Positions 37,829-46,782 are shown, counted from the stretch's first letter. The stretch is DNA of 64,000 nucleotides from Mycobacterium sp. (GCF_004298145.1 NZ_SCRH01000003.1:1-64000); one strand, 5' to 3'. The notes: a model not told the origin generated them from the letters alone. A program made the numbers and translations.

Positions 37829-39287
37829 GGTTGCGCAGGGCCGCGGGCTCGCGGAAGTAGTCCTGGATCGCGCCGAGATCGGCTTTGCCCGACGGTGTTC
37901 GCGGAATGGCGTCGACGATCGCGATCTCGGTGGGAATCTCGTAGCGCGCCAGGCGCTCTCGCAGATACTCCACCAGCGCAGCGGTGTCGACAGCAGACGG
38001 CTCGCGCAGTTCGACCATGGCGACCGGCGTCTCGCCGAGCCGCTCGTCGGGCCGGGCGACCACCGCCGCGCCCGCCACCGCGGGGTGGCTCTCCAGCGAG
38101 GCGCGAACGTCGTCGGGCATCACCTTGAACCCGCCGCGGATGATCGCCTGATCGGCGCGACCGACGATCCAGAGGAAGCCGTCGGCGTCGATGCGCGCCA
38201 TATCCGTGGTTCGCATCCATTGCGCGGCCGGGCCCAGCTGCCCCGTCTTGACCTCCAGCAGGCCGACGGCGTCCGGGCCTAGCGGTGTTCCGTCGTCGGC
38301 GACCACCCGCAGCTGTGCGCCCGGATTGGCCCGGCCGACGCTGCCCCGTTTGGTTTCCCAGTACCGCTGATAGTCGGGAAGGGTCCAGCCCGCCACTCCG
38401 CCGCCGAATTCGGTTGCGGCATAAGAGGTTAGTACCGGGATGCCGTACTTCTCGGTGAAAGCGTCGGCGTCGTCGGCAGACAGCGGCGCCGTGCCGCAGG
38501 TGACGGCCCGGACACTGTCCAGGTCGGCGCGCGGCACATCGGAGTGCAAGACGGTGCGCAGGGCCGCCGGTACCAGCGATACCGCGCGGGGCCGGTGCTT
38601 GCGCACCGCCTCGGCCCAGGCGTTGAGCTCGAATCGTTCCAGCAGCACGAACGATCTGGCCTCGGCGACGCAGTGCAGCACACGGAATACGCCACCGATA
38701 TGCACCAGCGGTGAGTTCACGATCGCGACGCCGCGCCGCAGCCCGGTGGGCGCCGGTGCGCGATCGGGTTCGGCGCCCATCACACTGCGCGCCAGCATGT
38801 CGTAGCTCAGGTCGATTCGCTTGGGCGGGCCCGTCGTGCCACTGGTCAACATGCGCACCGCGATATCGGTCGGCGGAGCCGGCGCGGTACTGGGTCGCCC
38901 AGACACGTCGACATCGTCAAGCAGGCCCGAGATCGCGGCGGTCGGGGTGCCCGCGGTCACCAGCGCCGTCAGGTCGTCGCGCTCGCCCACGACCAGGGGA
39001 AGCTGTAGCCGCGCGATGTCGGCCTTGGTGCGCTCGTCGCCTCGAGACGGGTTGACGACCACCACGGTTCCACCGCCCAGCAGCACGCCCAGAAAGGCCG
39101 CCACGTGCCCCGGCCGGTTGCGCAGCAGCATCCCGACTTCGGTGCCGGCGGCCAGCCCGGCCACTCGCCGAGCCAGGGCGTTGACCCGAGCCCACGAGAC
39201 CCATTGGCCGCCATACTCGATGGCGTGCGCGTCCGGCTGTAGCTCGAGCACATCGGCGATGCGCTGGATGAGTGGATGTTGCGTCAT
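37818..39287 (-). CDS. AMP-dependent acyl-CoA synthetase (third of three)
   Basis: This 489-residue CoA ligase is less like the other two. It has RMLTSGTTGPPKRID in the phosphate-binding loop, SYAATEFGGG, TTDMARIDADGF and the catalytic lysine in TPSGKADLGAI. Arg follows Lys in the first motif where Gly is usual. The start MTQHPLIQRIADVLE shares one base with the stop of the upstream hydratase (TGATG), so a longer reading is unlikely. Confidence 0.88.
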   Translation of the reverse strand: MTQHPLIQRIADVLELQPDAHAIEYGGQWVSWARVNALARRVAGLAAGTEVGMLLRNRPGHVAAFLGVLLGGGTVVVVNPSRGDERTKADIARLQLPLVVGERDDLTALVTAGTPTAAISGLLDDVDVSGRPSTAPAPPTDIAVRMLTSGTTGPPKRIDLSYDMLARSVMGAEPDRAPAPTGLRRGVAIVNSPLVHIGGVFRVLHCVAEARSFVLLERFELNAWAEAVRKHRPRAVSLVPAALRTVLHSDVPRADLDSVRAVTCGTAPLSADDADAFTEKYGIPVLTSYAATEFGGGVAGWTLPDYQRYWETKRGSVGRANPGAQLRVVADDGTPLGPDAVGLLEVKTGQLGPAAQWMRTTDMARIDADGFLWIVGRADQAIIRGGFKVMPDDVRASLESHPAVAGAAVVARPDERLGETPVAMVELREPSAVDTAALVEYLRERLARYEIPTEIAIVDAIPRTPSGKADLGAIQDYFREPAALRNHAF

Positions 39288-40087
39288 CAGCGGATCGTCG
39301 GTGTGCGTTTGGCGCCGCCGGGGCCCTGCTGCGCGGCCAGTTCCGCGGTGCCCAGCGGATTTCCCAGCCGGGTGTAGATCAGGCCCTGTTCCAGCGCCGC
39401 GCGGTACGGCTTGTCCAGCGATTCCCAAATCGCCTTCACCGTGCCCTGAGTCGCCGTCGGCGGCTTGGCGGCGATGGTCGCCGCGATCTCATGGGCACGA
39501 TTCCAGAGCTGCTCGGAAGAGACGACCTCCGAGACCAATCCGATCCGCAGCGCGGTGTCGGCGCTGACCCGCTCGTCGTTGCCCATCAGCGCGATGCGCA
39601 GCGTGTCCCCGAGGCCGACGCGCCGCATCAGGCCGATCGGTTCCAGCGCACAGACCAGGCCGGCCGACACGTGGGAGTCGAAAAACGTGGCGTCGTCCGA
39701 ACAGATGACCACGTCGGATTCGTTGACGAGGTAGAACGCGCCGGCCGTGCACATGCCCTGGACCGCGCAGACCACCGGCTTCCACATCTTCTGCCATTTG
39801 GGGCTCAGGGCTTCGCCGGGATCTTCGTGGTTCCAGACGTTTTCGGGTTGTCCGTAGGACTCCTTGATGTCCAGCCCGGCGCTGAACGCCCGGTCGCCGG
39901 CGGCCCGCAGCACCACCGCGTGCACCGACTCGTCGAGTTTGACGACCCGCCAGGCGCGGGCCATCTCCTCACACATGATGCGGTTGAACGCGTTCAACCG
40001 CTCGGGCCGATTCAGCGTGATGGTGGCGACGTGGTCGGCGGCGTCGACCTCGAGCAGGATGGTCTCGAACTTCATCGGCTTGCTCAC
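39287..40087 (-). CDS. enoyl-CoA hydratase/isomerase family protein
   Basis: This crotonase-fold protein of 266 residues has ITLNRPERLNAFN, the oxyanion-hole segments FSAGLDIKE and VCAVQGMCTAGAFYLVNESD, and the second-half helix GLVCALEPIG. The first catalytic glutamate position of classical hydratases is not obvious, so isomerase or hydrolase chemistry is possible. GTG 40087 (VSKPMKFET) overlaps the stop of the upstream paralogue as GTGA, and I prefer it over the TTG four codons upstream. Confidence 0.85.
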   Translation of the reverse strand: MSKPMKFETILLEVDAADHVATITLNRPERLNAFNRIMCEEMARAWRVVKLDESVHAVVLRAAGDRAFSAGLDIKESYGQPENVWNHEDPGEALSPKWQKMWKPVVCAVQGMCTAGAFYLVNESDVVICSDDATFFDSHVSAGLVCALEPIGLMRRVGLGDTLRIALMGNDERVSADTALRIGLVSEVVSSEQLWNRAHEIAATIAAKPPTATQGTVKAIWESLDKPYRAALEQGLIYTRLGNPLGTAELAAQQGPGGAKRTPTIR

Positions 40088-40896
40088 CGGCACTGCCAAT
40101 TCGGTTTGCGCTTTTCCACGAACGCCCGGGGGCCCTCGGCCGCGTCCTCGGTTCGCAGCACCCGCTCGCGGAACGTCTCGGCGAGAATCTCCGCCTCGTG
40201 CAGCGGCACATTCAGGCCCTTGAGGATGGCCAGCCTGGTGCCCCGGACAGCCAGTGGCGCATTGGAATTGACGATGTCGGCGATCTCGTGGGCGCGGTCC
40301 AGCAGGCGGTCGTGCTCGACGACTTCACTGATCAGGCCCAGCTCGTAGGCGCGCTCGGCGCTCATCCGCTCGTGCTTGCCCATCAACGCCATCCGCAGCG
40401 CGACCGAGCGGGGCAACACCCGGGACACCCGCACCAGCTCGCGGCCCGCCACCAGCCCGATGCTGACGTGCGGATCGAAAAATGTCGCCTGCTCGGACGC
40501 GATGACGATGTCTGTCGTGGTGACCCAATCCATGCCGGCGCCACAGCAGATTCCGTTCACAGCGGTCAGCACCGGCTTGGCCGTGCTGCGAAACGGCGGC
40601 GTCCCCTCCTGCGGTGCCTCCCATTGGTCGTAGGTCGACAGGTACGGCCGCTCGTAGATCACCTTGCCGTCCTCGGGAATTTCCTTGACGTCGGCGCCGG
40701 TGCAGAACGCGCGGCCGGTGCCGGTGACGATGGTCAGCCAGACGCTGTCGTCGTTTTCGGCCTCGTCGTAGGCGGCCCGAAGCTCGCTGATCATGTGCGG
40801 GCTGAGCGCGTTGAGGGCGTCCGGGCGGTTCAGCGTGATCGTCGCGGTGCGCCCGTCGACCTCGTACTTGATCGTGTCGAACGAATCAGTGGGCAT
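40084..40896 (-). CDS. enoyl-CoA hydratase/isomerase family protein
   Basis: This 270-residue crotonase-fold protein has ITLNRPDALNALS, the first oxyanion segment FCTGADVKE and the second, AVNGICCGAGMDWVTTTDIVIA. HVSIGLVAGRELVRVSRVLPR follows. It is clearly paralogous to the gene at 39287. It appears to lead the five-gene run that ends at 34726; 104 bp separate it from the next hydratase gene upstream, enough for a promoter. Confidence 0.87.
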   Translation of the reverse strand: MPTDSFDTIKYEVDGRTATITLNRPDALNALSPHMISELRAAYDEAENDDSVWLTIVTGTGRAFCTGADVKEIPEDGKVIYERPYLSTYDQWEAPQEGTPPFRSTAKPVLTAVNGICCGAGMDWVTTTDIVIASEQATFFDPHVSIGLVAGRELVRVSRVLPRSVALRMALMGKHERMSAERAYELGLISEVVEHDRLLDRAHEIADIVNSNAPLAVRGTRLAILKGLNVPLHEAEILAETFRERVLRTEDAAEGPRAFVEKRKPNWQCR

Positions 40897-41000
40897 CGAT
40901 CATCCCTTCGTATGGCGCCCGGTGCGGCCCACGAGCGTGGGGGCTATGGACGGAGTTGAGGCAATTCCGGTGCGTAGCGCCCACACTCGGCGCCCAGGAG

Positions 41001-41822
41001 CTAGCGTCCACGAAAATCCGGATCCCGTCGCTGCCGGAAGGCCTCCAGGCCCTCCTTGAAATCGCCTGTTCGGCAAGACAACTCCAGGTTGAACAACTCC
41101 TGGTTCAGCGATTGGTTCAGCGTTGCGTGCTGGCCGAAGTTCAGGGCCTGCTTGGCCAGCCCGATCGCTGCCGTGGGGCCGGAGGCCAGCCGGCCCACCA
41201 ACTCCTCGGCGGCGCGGTCGAGTTCGGGGCCGCTGACCGCCTGGTGAATCAGTCCCCAGTCGGCCGCGTCGTGTCCGCCCACCTTCGCGCCGAGCAGCAG
41301 CATTCGCCGGGCCCGCGCCAGGCCGACGAGCCGGGGCAGCAGCCAGGTGGATCCCGAGTCCGGGCTGAATCCACGATCGATGAACGGTTCCCAGAACACC
41401 GCATCGTCGGCGGCCACGGTGAAGTCAGCGGCCAGCGCGAGATTGCAGCCGAATCCCACGGCCCACCCCCGCACGCTACACACCACCGGCAGCTGAATGC
41501 CGGCGACGAGTTCGATCACGCGGTGGGCGGCGTGCGGAATCCGGCGCACCAGATCACCGGTGCGCGGCCGTTGCCCGCCGGGATCGTTGGCGGCCACCCA
41601 GTCGGCGCCCGCGCAGAAATCGTCTCCGGCGCCCCGGATGTGTACGGCACGTAGCGAATCGTCCGAGGCGGCGTCGGTCAGCGAGTCCACTAGAGTCCCG
41701 ATCATCAACTGCGTCAACGAGTTACGCCGGGATGGGCGATCGAGCGTGACCCGCAAGACCGCACCGTCTCGGTGCACTGCCACCGAACCATCGGCTCCGG
41801 CCGCGTCGGCCCCCTGACTCAC
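41001..41822 (-). CDS. enoyl-CoA hydratase/isomerase family protein (PaaG-like)
   Basis: This 273-residue crotonase-fold protein has VTLDRPSRRNSLT, FCAGADWVAAND and CSVRGWAVGFGCNLALAADFTVA. The following DRGFSPDSGSTWLLPRLVG carries an aspartate where PaaG-type ring-opening isomerases keep a catalytic Asp. An aromatic or cyclic acyl-CoA substrate is therefore conceivable. It is divergent from the thioesterase gene at 41990 across a 167-bp AT-rich promoter region. Confidence 0.85.
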   Translation of the reverse strand: MSQGADAAGADGSVAVHRDGAVLRVTLDRPSRRNSLTQLMIGTLVDSLTDAASDDSLRAVHIRGAGDDFCAGADWVAANDPGGQRPRTGDLVRRIPHAAHRVIELVAGIQLPVVCSVRGWAVGFGCNLALAADFTVAADDAVFWEPFIDRGFSPDSGSTWLLPRLVGLARARRMLLLGAKVGGHDAADWGLIHQAVSGPELDRAAEELVGRLASGPTAAIGLAKQALNFGQHATLNQSLNQELFNLELSCRTGDFKEGLEAFRQRRDPDFRGR

Positions 41823-41858
41823 CGTCGACCCGGCCTTTCTCCGCCGTTACGGTTACCC

Positions 41859-41910
41859 ATACAGTAGGCAATACGATTGATACGCTGTATAAGTTAGCAA
41901 GGATACGCTG
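41859..41910. promoter_or_regulatory. operator-like region: ATACAG/CTGTAT inverted repeat and GATACGCTG direct repeat
   Basis: ATACAG at 41859 and CTGTAT at 41885-41890 form an inverted repeat 20 bp apart. GATACGCTG occurs twice, at 41879 and 41902, 23 bp or about two helical turns apart. TACAGTAG (41860-41867) matches the core found near 44530, 46990 and 60390. The region separates divergent hydratase and thioesterase genes. Confidence 0.45.
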
Positions 41911-41989
41911 CCTGCGAAACTACGGGGTGAAAGAGAGAATCATGGCCCCCGCCGGCGACGATGCGAAGCGATGAGGAGGAGCGGCGCCT

Positions 41990-42685
41990 ATGGCGATCGA
42001 GGAGGGGCACGCCGCCCCCGCGTCGACGCGCAGCGACGACGCCCGATTCGGCGAGGCGCCGCTGGCCCAGACCGTGGCCGCCGCCGCTGCCATGCGCCGG
42101 CTCAGCTCACTGCTGGTGTCCCTCGAGCATCCGCACCGCGCGGTGGACGCGATGCTGGAGAGGTTCGCCGAGTGGGAGAGCGAGCTGTCCGCCGCCGCGC
42201 CGGCGGACAGCGCCCCGCGCATCGGCGAGATGCCCGACGATCCCCGGCGCGTCTATCTCAGCCACGCGACCGACATCGGCGCCTACAACCCGTGTTTTCC
42301 CGAGTACCGGTTCACCCGACTCGACTCCGAGAACGCCTCGGGACGCGTCGATTTCCCGCTGATATACGAAGGACCGCCGGGACTGGTGCACGGCGGATTC
42401 CTGGGCGTCTTCTTCGACTGCGTCATCCAGCACCACAATTGCGTCACCGGCCTTTCCGGCAAAACCCGATCCTTGGCCGTGACCTTCCGCAGGCCCACAC
42501 CGGTGTTGACGGAGCTGCGATTCGACATCGCCCGCTCGGCGGGCGAACGGGGCATCACGTCGACCGCGCGACTGTTGCTCGACGACGAAGTGCTGTGTAC
42601 GGGCGAGGTCAACACGCTGGCGTCACGGCCGGAGAAGCTTGCCGGATCGCGGTTCGGCAGGCGCCGAAAGGAGTCCGATAAATGA
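41990..42685 (+). CDS. hotdog-fold (PaaI-like) thioesterase
   Basis: This 231-residue protein has a hotdog domain in its C-terminal half, with the active-site turn PGLVHGGFLGVFFDCVIQHH. An N-terminal helical extension of about 90 residues is unusual for PaaI proteins. It probably releases CoA from a pathway intermediate. GAGGAGGA precedes the ATG. The stop overlaps the hydratase start as ATGA. A possible 10-codon upstream reading frame (41942-41974) ends just before the ribosome site. Confidence 0.78.
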   Translation: MAIEEGHAAPASTRSDDARFGEAPLAQTVAAAAAMRRLSSLLVSLEHPHRAVDAMLERFAEWESELSAAAPADSAPRIGEMPDDPRRVYLSHATDIGAYNPCFPEYRFTRLDSENASGRVDFPLIYEGPPGLVHGGFLGVFFDCVIQHHNCVTGLSGKTRSLAVTFRRPTPVLTELRFDIARSAGERGITSTARLLLDDEVLCTGEVNTLASRPEKLAGSRFGRRRKESDK

Positions 42686-43590
42686 GCGCTTCGAGCACCT
42701 CTGACGATCGTGTGCTTTTCGACATCGATCTCGAGCGGCGCATCGCGACCATCACGCTGAACAATCCCCAGCGACGCAACTCCTACGACGCCACCATGCG
42801 CGAGGCCGTCGCCCGTTGTCTGGATCGGGTTGCCGACGACGACGACCTCACGGTGGTGCTACTGCGCGGAGCGGAGGGAGTCTTTTCCACCGGCGCCGAC
42901 ATGAACAATGCCTACGGGTGGTACGGCTCGTCCGCGCCACCGGAGCAGGGGGTCGCGGACGAGCGGGCCGCCAAACGTCGCCCGAGTCAGCGTCGGCGAC
43001 TTACCGTGGACCGCAAATCTTTTGGCTTCTATCACAACTTCATGGGCTTCCCGAAGGTGACGGTGGGGGAGATCGCCGGCTACGCACTCGGCGGCGGCTT
43101 CGAGATGGCACTGATGACCGACATCTCGGTCATCGCGCGTGACACCCGGATCGGCATGCCGGCGACCCGCTTCCTGGGCCCCGCCCTGGGCAGCTTGCAC
43201 ATGTTCTTTCACCGGCTCGGGCCGGTGCTGGCCCGGCGCCTGCTGTTGACGGGCGACATCATCGAGGCGGGCGAGATCGAACACCTCGGAATCTTCACGG
43301 ACACCTGCGATCCCGGCTCGGTGACGGCCCGGGCGCGCTACTGGGCCGAGAAGGCGGCGAAGATGCCGGCCGACGGGGTCGTCATCGCCAAGGAGGCGTT
43401 CCGGCTTGTCGAGCAGAGCCAGGCCTACCAGGGTGAAGAGGTCGCCAGCTATCTGTTCCACGCCTTCGGCACCAACCTGCAATTCGGGCCGGGTGAGTTC
43501 AATTTCGTCAAAACCCGCGCGCAGCACGGCGCCAGGGAGGCCTTCCGGCTACGTGACGAGCACTTTCACGTGCCGGAACCCGAGTCGTGA
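42682..43590 (+). CDS. enoyl-CoA hydratase/isomerase family protein
   Basis: This 302-residue crotonase-fold protein is longer than usual because of an insert (WYGSSAPPEQGVADERAAKRRPSQ) after the oxyanion segment FSTGADMNNAYG. The second segment is EIAGYALGGGFEMALMTDIS. GMPATRFLGPALGSLHMFFHRLG replaces the usual catalytic glutamate helix, so the exact reaction is uncertain. It is coupled to the thioesterase gene by a 4-bp overlap and converges on the TetR gene. Confidence 0.85.
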   Translation: MSASSTSDDRVLFDIDLERRIATITLNNPQRRNSYDATMREAVARCLDRVADDDDLTVVLLRGAEGVFSTGADMNNAYGWYGSSAPPEQGVADERAAKRRPSQRRRLTVDRKSFGFYHNFMGFPKVTVGEIAGYALGGGFEMALMTDISVIARDTRIGMPATRFLGPALGSLHMFFHRLGPVLARRLLLTGDIIEAGEIEHLGIFTDTCDPGSVTARARYWAEKAAKMPADGVVIAKEAFRLVEQSQAYQGEEVASYLFHAFGTNLQFGPGEFNFVKTRAQHGAREAFRLRDEHFHVPEPES

Positions 43591-43609
43591 CAAGCGTTTT
43601 CGGATACGG

Positions 43610-44428
43610 CTAGCGATTCGCCGGGGCCTTGGACCGCCCTCGCGCAGTCGATGTCGTGCGCTGCCGGCTCGCCCCCGCCTTGCCTTTTGATCCGTTGCTC
43701 TCGTCGATCAGCCGGCTGGCGTGATCGAGGATGCAGGTGAGCCCGTACTCGAAGTTGGTTTCGTCGGGGGCCCCGATCCGGTGTCCTATCCGGGTCACTT
43801 GGGCAAGGAGCGGGGTCTTTTCGGGATCGATTGCAACGGCGTCCTCGATGGCGCGGGGCCCGATATCCGACGATTGGTTCTTCTCGTAGAGCCGTTGCAG
43901 CACCACTGATCCGCGGACGTGAACCGAAACCGCCGAATAGGTGTCGAACGCGTCCTCCGGCGACAGCCCGGCCTCCACCAGATTGGAAACCGCTTTTTCC
44001 ATCTCCTGTGCGCCCATCCGCGCCGCTTTCGGCGACAGGGCCGCCCGAATCAGAATCAGGTCGCACAGAATTGGGTTACCCATGAACGTCTTACGCATCA
44101 GGCGTGCGTGGTTGCGCAGGGTCTCCCGCCAGTCGCTGGCTTCGACATAGGGAGTGGCGAACACATACTTGCCCAGGGCGCGGTCAGTCATCGCGTTGAG
44201 CAGGTCGTCCTTCTTGCGGAAGTACCAGTAGATGCTCGTCACACCGACGCCGAGATGTTTGCCGAGCAGCGGCATGCTCAAGTTGTCGATCGACACCTGC
44301 TCCGCGAGTTCGAATGCGCCGCTGATGATGTCGTCGGGATTGATGGACCCGCGCTCGCGTCGTTGGCGCTTATCGGCGGTTGCCTGTTTTGCCACTACGG
44401 GCACCTCCATCAAATCTGTTTCGTGCAT
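43610..44428 (-). CDS. TetR family transcriptional regulator
   Basis: This regulator has about 272 residues. Its helix-turn-helix is ELAEQVSIDNLSMPLLGKHLGVGVTSIYWYFRKKDDLLN, and the ligand domain follows. The C-terminal tail is rich in Ser, Thr and basic residues. Start choices are ATG 44428 (MHETDLMEV), ATG 44410 or a TTG at 44461; the HTH is kept in all. It is divergent from the SDR at 44602, with an ATAGGTAT/ACAGT box between them, and is the most central regulator of the 41-63 kb gene set. Confidence 0.87.
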   Translation of the reverse strand: MHETDLMEVPVVAKQATADKRQRRERGSINPDDIISGAFELAEQVSIDNLSMPLLGKHLGVGVTSIYWYFRKKDDLLNAMTDRALGKYVFATPYVEASDWRETLRNHARLMRKTFMGNPILCDLILIRAALSPKAARMGAQEMEKAVSNLVEAGLSPEDAFDTYSAVSVHVRGSVVLQRLYEKNQSSDIGPRAIEDAVAIDPEKTPLLAQVTRIGHRIGAPDETNFEYGLTCILDHASRLIDESNGSKGKAGASRQRTTSTARGRSKAPANR

Positions 44429-44521
44429 GCGGTCTGGCAGCGGTGCTGCCGGTAAAGTCAAACTTACCGGCTCTTCTGTTCTGACCTGCGTATACGCTTA
44501 CGTGTCGTATTTTCCCTCTGC

Positions 44522-44540
44522 TACTGTAATACCTATCGTA
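44522..44540. promoter_or_regulatory. operator-like box A (TetR/SDR intergenic)
   Basis: TACTGTAATACCTATCGTA; on the minus strand it reads TACGATAGGTATTACAGTA. It closely matches box B at 46982-47000 allowing two 1-bp indels. It also shares TACTGTA with the perfect palindrome at 60380. It lies 94 bp before the TetR start and 61 bp before the SDR start, in the place expected for an autoregulatory operator. Confidence 0.5.
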
Positions 44541-44601
44541 GGCTTTTTGGTAAATCCACTGGACAGGCGAGAATGGCCAGGTTAGGGCTACGGATTACGC
44601 A

Positions 44602-45399
44602 ATGGATCTAGGGCTGGCGAATGCCACCGCGGTGGTGGTCGGCGGTAGTCGCGGTATGGGCTTGGCCACCGCGCGCTGCCTCGCCGATGAGGGTGCCCGT
44701 ATCGCGGTGGTCGGCCGTAGCCGCGACGCGCTCGACTCCGCGGTGACCGATCTCACGCAACGTGGTAGCCCGGACGCTCTCGGACTCGCAGCCGACATCG
44801 GGGATGACGCCGCGGTCGGCGAGGTGTTCGGCGAGCTTTCCCAGCGCTGGGACGGCGAGCTCAACGCTCTGGTGGTTACGGTGGGGCCGGGCGCTGCCGG
44901 CACCTTCGAGGATCTGACCGACGACCAATGGCGTCAATCCGTCGAAGACGGGGTGCTGGGCATGGTGCGCTGTGTGCGTGCGGCGCTTCCGTTGCTGCGC
45001 AAGGCGCAATGGGCGCGGATCGTCAACTTCTCGGCGCACTCGACTCAGCGACAAAGTGTCATGCTGCCCGCCTACACGGCGGCGAAATCGATGCTGACGA
45101 GCGTTTCAAAGAACCTGTCCCTGCTGCTGGCCAAGGACGAGATCTTGGTCAACGTGGTATCCCCGGGCAGCATCGCGTCGGAATCACTGGTCGGCTGGGC
45201 GGATTCGGTGGGCGTCGACGGCCACGATCCCTATGCCCTGATGGAGGCCATTGGCAAGCATTTCGGTCATCCTGCGCACATGCCGCGGGCGGGCCTTCCG
45301 GAAGAAATCGGCCCGGTCGCCGCGTTCCTCGCCTCGCGGCGCAACTCCTACATGACCGGAGCCAACATCAACGTCGACGGCGGTTCGGACTTCACCTAA
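44602..45399 (+). CDS. SDR family oxidoreductase
   Basis: This 265-residue short-chain dehydrogenase has the nucleotide motif VVGGSRGMGLATARCL and the active-site AYTAAKS, with a serine in NFSAHSTQRQ. The usual NAG after the fourth strand is replaced by VTVGPGAAG, a departure from classical SDRs that also occurs in divergent members. It ends MTGANINVDGGSDFT, as is typical. It starts a plus-strand pair with the DapA-like gene. Confidence 0.83.
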   Translation: MDLGLANATAVVVGGSRGMGLATARCLADEGARIAVVGRSRDALDSAVTDLTQRGSPDALGLAADIGDDAAVGEVFGELSQRWDGELNALVVTVGPGAAGTFEDLTDDQWRQSVEDGVLGMVRCVRAALPLLRKAQWARIVNFSAHSTQRQSVMLPAYTAAKSMLTSVSKNLSLLLAKDEILVNVVSPGSIASESLVGWADSVGVDGHDPYALMEAIGKHFGHPAHMPRAGLPEEIGPVAAFLASRRNSYMTGANINVDGGSDFT

Positions 45400-45443
45400 C
45401 CGCGGGTAAAAAGAAATCGATTGGCAGACAGAAGGAGTCGACT

Positions 45444-46460
45444 GTGGCTACGGCAGCAGAGGCGCGTGCGTGGGCGCCCGGCGCATTGCGGGGGATCGGT
45501 GACTCCCTCTACACCCCGTTCTGCGGCACCGACGGAGACGACATCGACTGGGATGCCTACCGGGCGCTGGTGCGCTACTGCGTCGGCGACCTCGGGCACC
45601 CAATGTTGTGGTGCACCAGTGGCATCGCCGAGTTCTGGTCGCTGACCCTCGACGAGCGGAAACGCCTGCTGGAGGTGGCGGTCGAGGAGGCGCGCGCCAT
45701 CAACCCCGGTGTGGTTGTGCAGGCATGCACGGCGGCCATGTCGGCGAAGGACTGTTTGGATTTGACGCTGCACGCCCAGGGGGCGGGCGCTGACATCGTT
45801 TACATCCAGACGCCGATGATGGAGGCCCACGGCGGTGAAGGCGTGCTGCGCTTTTTCCACTACGTGGCGGCGCGCACGAATATCGCTTTGGGCATGTTCA
45901 ATTCGCCGTCATCGGGATACGTGTTGACCCCCGCCGAGAGCGCACGGATCTATGACGAGGTGCCCGCGGTGTGCGCCACCAAGGAGGGCGCCTTCCGCCC
46001 GGCGAGCAGCCGCATGCTGCATGAGCTGGCGCCCGGTCTTGCGGTGTGGGAGTGCGATAAGACGGTGTACCGGGCCGGATGGCTGCGCGACGGGATCGTG
46101 TGCCCGGCGCAACTGGGTACCGCGGGCTATCTGTTCGAGACGCCCGAGCGCAGATTGTTCTCCGAATACTGGGATTTGATGCTCAGCGACAAGCTCGTCG
46201 AAGCCATGGACTACGGCCGCGAATCGGGGCTGGATCAGTTCGACCTCGACATCGGATCGTGGTGGACGTGCTACCCGGGGCGAGCGGACTACTTCACCCA
46301 CTGGGGCGGCGCATTCAAATACGCCGCGTCGCTACTGGGCCTGCCGATCGGTGCGTGTCCGCATTCCCGCCCCCCGCAAGCCGAACTGCCCGCCGACGCG
46401 AGGGCCCAGATCGAGAACGCCTACCGGCGCCTGGGTTTGATCGAAACCGTGCTGCGGTAG
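45444..46460 (+). CDS. DapA-family (dihydrodipicolinate synthase/NAL fold) lyase or aldolase
   Basis: This 338-residue TIM-barrel protein keeps the Schiff-base lysine (Lys180 in CATKEGAF). It has Phe152 where DapA uses a catalytic Tyr in its YNxP motif (MFNSPSSGY). It is also about 45 residues longer than DapA. Lysine biosynthesis is therefore unlikely. Members of this fold include hydratase-aldolases of aromatic and sugar-acid catabolism, and a retro-aldol step in the surrounding pathway is my inference. GTG start with GAAGGAG upstream; followed by a strong terminator. Confidence 0.78.
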   Translation: MATAAEARAWAPGALRGIGDSLYTPFCGTDGDDIDWDAYRALVRYCVGDLGHPMLWCTSGIAEFWSLTLDERKRLLEVAVEEARAINPGVVVQACTAAMSAKDCLDLTLHAQGAGADIVYIQTPMMEAHGGEGVLRFFHYVAARTNIALGMFNSPSSGYVLTPAESARIYDEVPAVCATKEGAFRPASSRMLHELAPGLAVWECDKTVYRAGWLRDGIVCPAQLGTAGYLFETPERRLFSEYWDLMLSDKLVEAMDYGRESGLDQFDLDIGSWWTCYPGRADYFTHWGGAFKYAASLLGLPIGACPHSRPPQAELPADARAQIENAYRRLGLIETVLR

Positions 46461-46497
46461 GACGGATTACGTTGCAGTAGAAGGGATCACCCAAGCG

Positions 46498-46528
46498 AAG
46501 CGGACCCGGTGGGTAACCGGGCCCGCTT
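46498..46528. terminator. strong hairpin terminator between convergent genes
   Basis: AAGCGGACCCGGT (46498-46510) pairs with ACCGGGCCCGCTT (46516-46528) with one mismatch and a 5-nt loop. It lies between the DapA-like gene and the CsbD gene and can act from both sides, each arm end giving a short A/T run. Confidence 0.75.
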
Positions 46529-46542
46529 CCTCAGCCGGCCGT

Positions 46543-46782
46543 CTACTGCTGCTCGGCCCGCTCACGTTCCTCGTACGTCTTGGCCTTGCCACGGGCCTTC
46601 TCGGCGGCGACTTCCTTCTTCCCAGCGCTGCGCTGCGCGTCCGCCTTGTCCTGCTGAGCCTTGCCCTCTTCGATCAGGGCGTTGTGGCCGATGATGATGC
46701 CGACGACCTGCTTGGTCTTGCCGAGAACCTCTTCCACGATGCCCCGAACGAACTCGACCGGGCCGCTCTTGGTGTCAACCAT
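46543..46782 (-). CDS. CsbD-like / mycobacterial MABP1-type small protein
   Basis: This 79-residue, highly charged protein has Lys/Glu/Ala-rich helices in its second half (EEGKAQQDKADAQRSAGKKE). The first half, VRGIVEEVLGKTKQVVGIIIGHNALIEEG, fits the CsbD stress-protein family known in mycobacteria as microaggregate-binding protein. There is no signal peptide. The role is unclear; general stress association is known for the family. Its start follows GGGAAGGAGACGCA on the minus strand. Confidence 0.75.
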   Translation of the reverse strand: MVDTKSGPVEFVRGIVEEVLGKTKQVVGIIIGHNALIEEGKAQQDKADAQRSAGKKEVAAEKARGKAKTYEERERAEQQ

